Assembly (NCBI RefSeq): GCF_004025965.2
Contig: NZ_SAYU02000017.1
Location: 1-62,294, forward strand
Reading direction: 5' to 3'
Origin: Phycicoccus flavus
Lineage (GTDB): Bacteria > Actinomycetota > Actinomycetes > Actinomycetales > Dermatophilaceae
Length of the DNA: 62,294 nucleotides
The position numbers were made by a program, and so were the translations under genes. Positions within the stretch are counted from its first letter, which is position 1. The number at the start of each line of letters is the position of its first letter. A model generated the notes under the pieces. It was given only the letters and a program-made list of their open reading frames with translations. It was not told where the DNA came from and made no database searches. Shown piece after piece: positions 59,459 to 62,294 of this stretch.

Positions 59459-61045
59459 TCAGAAGGGGATGGGGACGTCGGTCCACGCGTCGCCGCGTTG
59501 GCTGCGTTCGTGCGGGGGTTTCGGCGACCCCGGTGGCGGTGCCGGTAACGGTGTCGGCGGCGGGTCGTTGGGGTGGGTGCGGTGGGCGGGTTCGGTGGTG
59601 CGGGTCCGCCCGGTGGGGTCGGTCCAGCTCATCGTGCCGTCGGGTGACAGGGTGGGTTTCCAGTGGCTTTGTTGCTTGAGGCGGTGGTGGCGGCGGCAGA
59701 GTCCGGCGAGGTTGCTCGGGGTGGTGGGGCCGGTGGGCCAGGGGCGGACGTGGTCGAGGTCGCAGCGTTCGGCGGGCCGGGTGCAGCCGTACATGCGGCA
59801 GGTGCCGTCCCGGACGGTCACGAGCTGCCGCATCTTCGCCGGTGGCCGGTAGGCGTCCGAGGTGATGGAGGCCAGCGTGCCGGTGTCGGCGTCGAGGACC
59901 GCGCGGGCGACCTGCAGGGGGAGGCTGGTGAGGATGCCGGCGACGGTTCTGGCGTCGACCCAGCCGAGGCCGGGCAGCTGCACCCCGGACACCAGAGCCG
60001 TGGCGCCGGTGTCCGCACCGACACGGGTGGGGGCCATCTCGACCGCGGTGGGAACGCCGGGACCGTCCGCGCTCTCGTAGTCCGCGAACTCGTGCCAGCC
60101 GAGGTCTTCCTGGGTGTCGGCGGGCAGGTCGCCGATGCGGACCTCCTCACCGGTGGTGGCATCGACGATCGTCTCGTCCGGGTCCCGCGGGGAGAACGTC
60201 CGCACGGTCGGGACAGCAGCCGGGTCCGGGGCGGCGGTCATCACCGGCACGCCGAGGGTCACCTGGGCGCTGACGCTCACGTTGCGCAGCAGGAGATCCC
60301 CGAACGCGTCGGCACGGGACTCCGGCACCGTCAGGGTGTCGTCGACGTCCCGGTACTCCGCGGCGAGGCTCTCCACGGCGGTCCAGGCGGCCTTGCTGGT
60401 CGCCGTGGGCAGGAGGGCGAACCACTCGGTGAGGCCGTCCTCGCTCGGACAGACCTCGACCGTCCGCACCTTCCTGGTCTTGGCGGCGTGCTCGGCGACC
60501 TGGTCCGCCGCGACGCGGGCGGCGATCCGGCGGGTCTCACCGGTGACGCGGGCGGGGTCCATCGCCGCCAGGCGCGGCGCGAGCGAGGCGTCCACCCGGC
60601 CACACGCCTCGACGTCGAGGCCGGCGCAGGCGTCGAGGACCTTGTGCGCCGTCACCGCCGCCACCTCCCCGTCCAGGACCAGGTCCCGGATGAGCGGGAA
60701 GCGAGCAGACAGCTTCGCCCCGAGCCGGACCTTCCGCCCGGCGACACCTTCGGTGACCCCCGCCTCCATGGCCAGCATCGAGGGGGCCATGCCGTCGACG
60801 AACCCCACCGGATGCGTCCGCTCGATGACCCGATCGGAGACCATCCGGCTCTCGAACCGCGCCCCGAACGCGGCGGCCACCGCGACGACACCCTCCAGGG
60901 TGTTGGCGACCTTCTGCGCCTCCCCGGCGACCTCGAACGCCTCCCGCGGATCCAGGCTCCGGCCGTGCTCGGCCAGGTCCCTCGCGAGCAGAACCGCATC
61001 GCCGCGCAGTGCGGCGATGCGGCTGCTGATATCCCCCCGGTCCAT
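59459..61045 (-). CDS. DUF222 and HNH endonuclease protein (13E12 repeat family)
   Basis: 528 residues. The N-terminal about 330 residues are a DUF222 helical domain (AKLSARFPLIRDLVLDGEVA, HKVLDACAGLDVEACGRVDA). The C-terminal HNH nuclease has CRMYGCTRPAERCDLDHVRP, NLAGLCRRHHRLKQQ, then a Pro-rich tail. These proteins are present in many copies in actinobacterial genomes, in mycobacteria within REP13E12 elements. The ATG follows TAAGAT by six bases, and an SOS-like box lies between -35 and -10, so damage induction is likely. Confidence 0.92.
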   Translation of the reverse strand: MDRGDISSRIAALRGDAVLLARDLAEHGRSLDPREAFEVAGEAQKVANTLEGVVAVAAAFGARFESRMVSDRVIERTHPVGFVDGMAPSMLAMEAGVTEGVAGRKVRLGAKLSARFPLIRDLVLDGEVAAVTAHKVLDACAGLDVEACGRVDASLAPRLAAMDPARVTGETRRIAARVAADQVAEHAAKTRKVRTVEVCPSEDGLTEWFALLPTATSKAAWTAVESLAAEYRDVDDTLTVPESRADAFGDLLLRNVSVSAQVTLGVPVMTAAPDPAAVPTVRTFSPRDPDETIVDATTGEEVRIGDLPADTQEDLGWHEFADYESADGPGVPTAVEMAPTRVGADTGATALVSGVQLPGLGWVDARTVAGILTSLPLQVARAVLDADTGTLASITSDAYRPPAKMRQLVTVRDGTCRMYGCTRPAERCDLDHVRPWPTGPTTPSNLAGLCRRHHRLKQQSHWKPTLSPDGTMSWTDPTGRTRTTEPAHRTHPNDPPPTPLPAPPPGSPKPPHERSQRGDAWTDVPIPF

Positions 61046-61080
61046 GCCCTGATCTTACCCGAACACGCGTACGACGACAA
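61046..61080 (-). promoter_or_regulatory. Leaderless promoter with SOS-like LexA box for the HNH gene
   Basis: Minus strand: -35 TTGTCG (61080-61075), 17 bases, -10 TAAGAT (61057-61052), six bases, ATG. The spacer contains CGTACGCGTGTTCG (61073-61060), one mismatch from CGAAC-N4-GTTCG. LexA there would block RNA polymerase. Members of the 13E12 family in M. tuberculosis are among known LexA targets, as far as I recall. Confidence 0.75.
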
Positions 61081-61620
61081 GCCTCAGGACGCTCGTAGGA
61101 CGTTGCGAGAGAACGAGATTGCAGGAAGTTTCAGAGCGTCAGAGCGCGCCCGAAAACGCGGTCGACGCGAGCTCGAACGACGGTGTCGGGGAGGCTCGAA
61201 CACGAGCACAGGAGCGTCCGCGAGCGGGCCGAACCCGTGAATCGAAAGCGGACGCCCAAGGAGGCCGGCATCGTGAGAGGAGCCACGCGGGCCCCGTCCC
61301 AGGCCGCCTGTGATCCGCACCAGGCTGGAAGGACAGCAAGCAAGAAATGCCGCTGACGTCCATCTGTTCGGGCCGCGGGCTGTTCGAGACCAAACCACCC
61401 GAAGGGAGGGCGGCATCGTGAGGCGACCCACCGCGGACTCCGTCCCAGGCCGCCTGTGATCCGCACCAGGCCGAAAGGACAGGGAACGCGGAATGCTGCC
61501 GACGTCCAGCTACCCGGGTCACGGCCGCTCGGACGCGAGCCGCCCGGACGCGAGCCATCCGCGGCTAGGGACCGACGGCCCTACCACCCGCCGCGCGGCG
61601 AGGTCAGAGCCGGCGGGCCG
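61081..61620. other. Gene-poor stretch upstream of the HNH gene
   Basis: 540 nt between the HNH promoter and the VOC gene stop. Open frames here overlap in several frames and show low-complexity Trp/Arg/Ser-rich translations with no recognisable family, so I do not call a gene. The left half looks less GC-rich than its surroundings. It contains two copies of an imperfect repeat and a 12-bp direct repeat (GGACGCGAGCC) near 61530-61555. Confidence 0.6.
61228..61507 (+). repeat. Two copies of an imperfect ~145-bp tandem repeat
   Basis: Copy A (about 61228-61361) and copy B (about 61370-61507) share GGCATCGTGAG, then an identical 31-nt block at 61294-61324 and 61440-61470 (starting CCGTCCCAGGCCGCC), then GACGTCC at the end. 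The offset between the blocks is 146 bases. The divergence outside the core suggests an old duplication or two insertions of one element. Confidence 0.7.
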
Positions 61621-62058
61621 TCAGAGGACGCACAGCTCGTTCCCCTCGGGGTCGGCGACGACGACGTGGTCGAGCACGCCGCCCTGCTCGTGCTCGGCCA
61701 GCACCGTCGCGCCGGCGGCGACGAGCCGCTCGACGGTGGCGGCGATCGCGGTGCGCCGCTCGTCCGCCGGCCGGTCCCGCCCGCCGCTGACCTGGAGGTC
61801 GAGGTGGACCCGGTTCTTCACGGTCTTGGGCTCGGGCACGCGCAGGAAGGTGACGGACGGGCCCGCGCCGTCCGGGTCGACGAGCGTCGCGCCGTCGCCC
61901 CACTCCTCCTCCGGCACGTCGAAGGCCCGGTGCCAGTCCGCCCAGGTCGCATAGCCCTGCGGCGCGGGGGCGTCGACGTAGCCGAGCGCCTCTCGCCAGA
62001 ACGCGGCCTGCGTCCACGCGTCGTCGCAGTCGATCGTCAGTGTCCAGCGCACCGCCAT
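61621..62058 (-). CDS. VOC-superfamily (glyoxalase-like) protein
   Basis: 145 residues: RWTLTIDCDDAWTQAAFWREALGY at the N terminus and VVADPEGNELCVL at the C terminus are the two ends of a VOC module; KNRVHLDLQV supplies the middle metal-binding His. The substrate is unknown. ATG 62058 is chosen because AAGGGAG lies five bases upstream; a longer frame begins at 62136. Confidence 0.85.
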   Translation of the reverse strand: MAVRWTLTIDCDDAWTQAAFWREALGYVDAPAPQGYATWADWHRAFDVPEEEWGDGATLVDPDGAGPSVTFLRVPEPKTVKNRVHLDLQVSGGRDRPADERRTAIAATVERLVAAGATVLAEHEQGGVLDHVVVADPEGNELCVL

Positions 62059-62186
62059 GTCGGCTCCCTTCGCTCGTCCGAGGCCATCCCACACCCGCCC
62101 ACTGACACCCGCAGCCCGATACGGCCCGCCGGGCACCTCACCGACGCGCCACCCCGGGTCCGGGACCCAGCCCCTAGGGTCGGGAC

Positions 62187-62294
62187 ATGAGCGAGACCGA
62201 CCCGGACTGCCCCTTCTGCCGCATCGTCGCCGGGAGCATCCCGGCGACGGTCGTCGCCGAGAGCGAGCACTCCCTCGCCTTCCGCGACCTGGAC
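62187..62294 (+). CDS. HIT-family histidine-triad protein (partial, N terminus)
   Basis: 36 residues before the window ends: CPFCRIVAGSIPATVVAESE followed by HSLAFRDLD, the typical start of HIT nucleotide-binding hydrolases; the histidine triad itself is beyond the edge. The ATG follows TAGGGT (62175-62180) by six bases. HIT genes normally follow hrcA-dnaJ-rsmE in actinobacteria, which supports the call. Confidence 0.88.
   Translation, partial: MSETDPDCPFCRIVAGSIPATVVAESEHSLAFRDLD

Noticed and set aside
61228-61507. CRISPR array
   Set aside because: Only two copies, about 145-bp period, with diverged flanks and no cas genes in the window.
61131-61558. Overlapping minus-strand frames in the repeat region as a small gene
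   Set aside because: Several frames are open at once, translations contain repeated GADHRRPG/GSQAAWDG-type segments from the DNA repeat, and no start has a ribosome-binding site or -10 box.

Overview
The window is very GC-rich (roughly 70-75 percent G+C by eye), gene-dense bacterial chromosome with about 60 protein genes and no tRNA or rRNA gene that I could see. Gene content and order (rimO-pgsA-cinA-clgR, DUF3046-recA-recX, miaB-miaA-dapF-hflX, holA-rpsT-lepA, hemW-DUF3097-hrcA-dnaJ-rsmE-HIT) are those of Actinomycetota. A DUF222-HNH gene of the 13E12 repeat family, ClgR and the Lhr/Nei pair agree with that. I infer a Micrococcales-type actinobacterium; genus cannot be read from the sequence. 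About twenty genes start 6-7 nt downstream of a TANNNT-like -10 box, so leaderless transcription looks common here.

Region by region: 1-4.4 kb holds the tail of a probable ion channel, a membrane dipeptidase and a tightly overlapping rimO-pgsA-cinA-clgR operon. 4.4-10 kb holds nei and lhr (DNA repair, minus strand). 10-16.7 kb holds an aldo/keto reductase, DUF3046, a DrrA-like ABC exporter with two permeases, and a secreted Asp-box protein coupled to a lipoprotein. 16.7-18.7 kb is recA-recX. 18.8-24.6 kb holds a YccF membrane protein, an ATP-grasp/alpha-E/transglutaminase trio and a second ABC-2 exporter. 24.7-33.7 kb holds miaB, two small proteins, def, miaA, dapF, a gamma-glutamyltransferase, a methyltransferase and hflX. 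33.7-43.4 kb holds membrane proteins, a double GNAT protein, fhs, a DinG-like helicase, an MFS transporter, holA and rpsT. 43.4-50.8 kb holds two tandem PemK-like genes, lepA, an MFS transporter and a GH30 glycosidase divergent from a LacI regulator. 50.8-62.3 kb holds a Nudix hydrolase, a phosphatase, hemW, DUF4870, TfoX-like, DUF3097, hrcA-dnaJ, rsmE, two small proteins, a DUF222-HNH nuclease, a VOC protein and the start of a HIT protein.

The most informative signals are regulatory. recA has a perfect 14-nt LexA (SOS) palindrome and, about 70 bp further downstream, a second promoter matching the actinobacterial RecA/LexA-independent damage motif (TGTCGGTG, 8 nt, TANNNT). The same 9-mer at the same spacing, with a poorer -10, precedes lhr-nei, and a third match points antisense into the aldo/keto reductase. 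The DUF222-HNH nuclease has a near-perfect SOS box between clean -35 and -10 elements of a leaderless promoter. hrcA carries a CIRCE operator right after its -10. Two long perfect hairpins separate convergent genes, one of them with a stop codon as its triloop. A 575-nt gene-poor stretch upstream of the HNH gene contains two copies of an imperfect repeat of about 145 bp.

No CRISPR array, prophage, insertion sequence or defence island was found. The least understood parts are the ATP-grasp/alpha-E/transglutaminase trio, the tandem PemK pair without antitoxins, and the repeat-bearing region near the HNH gene.
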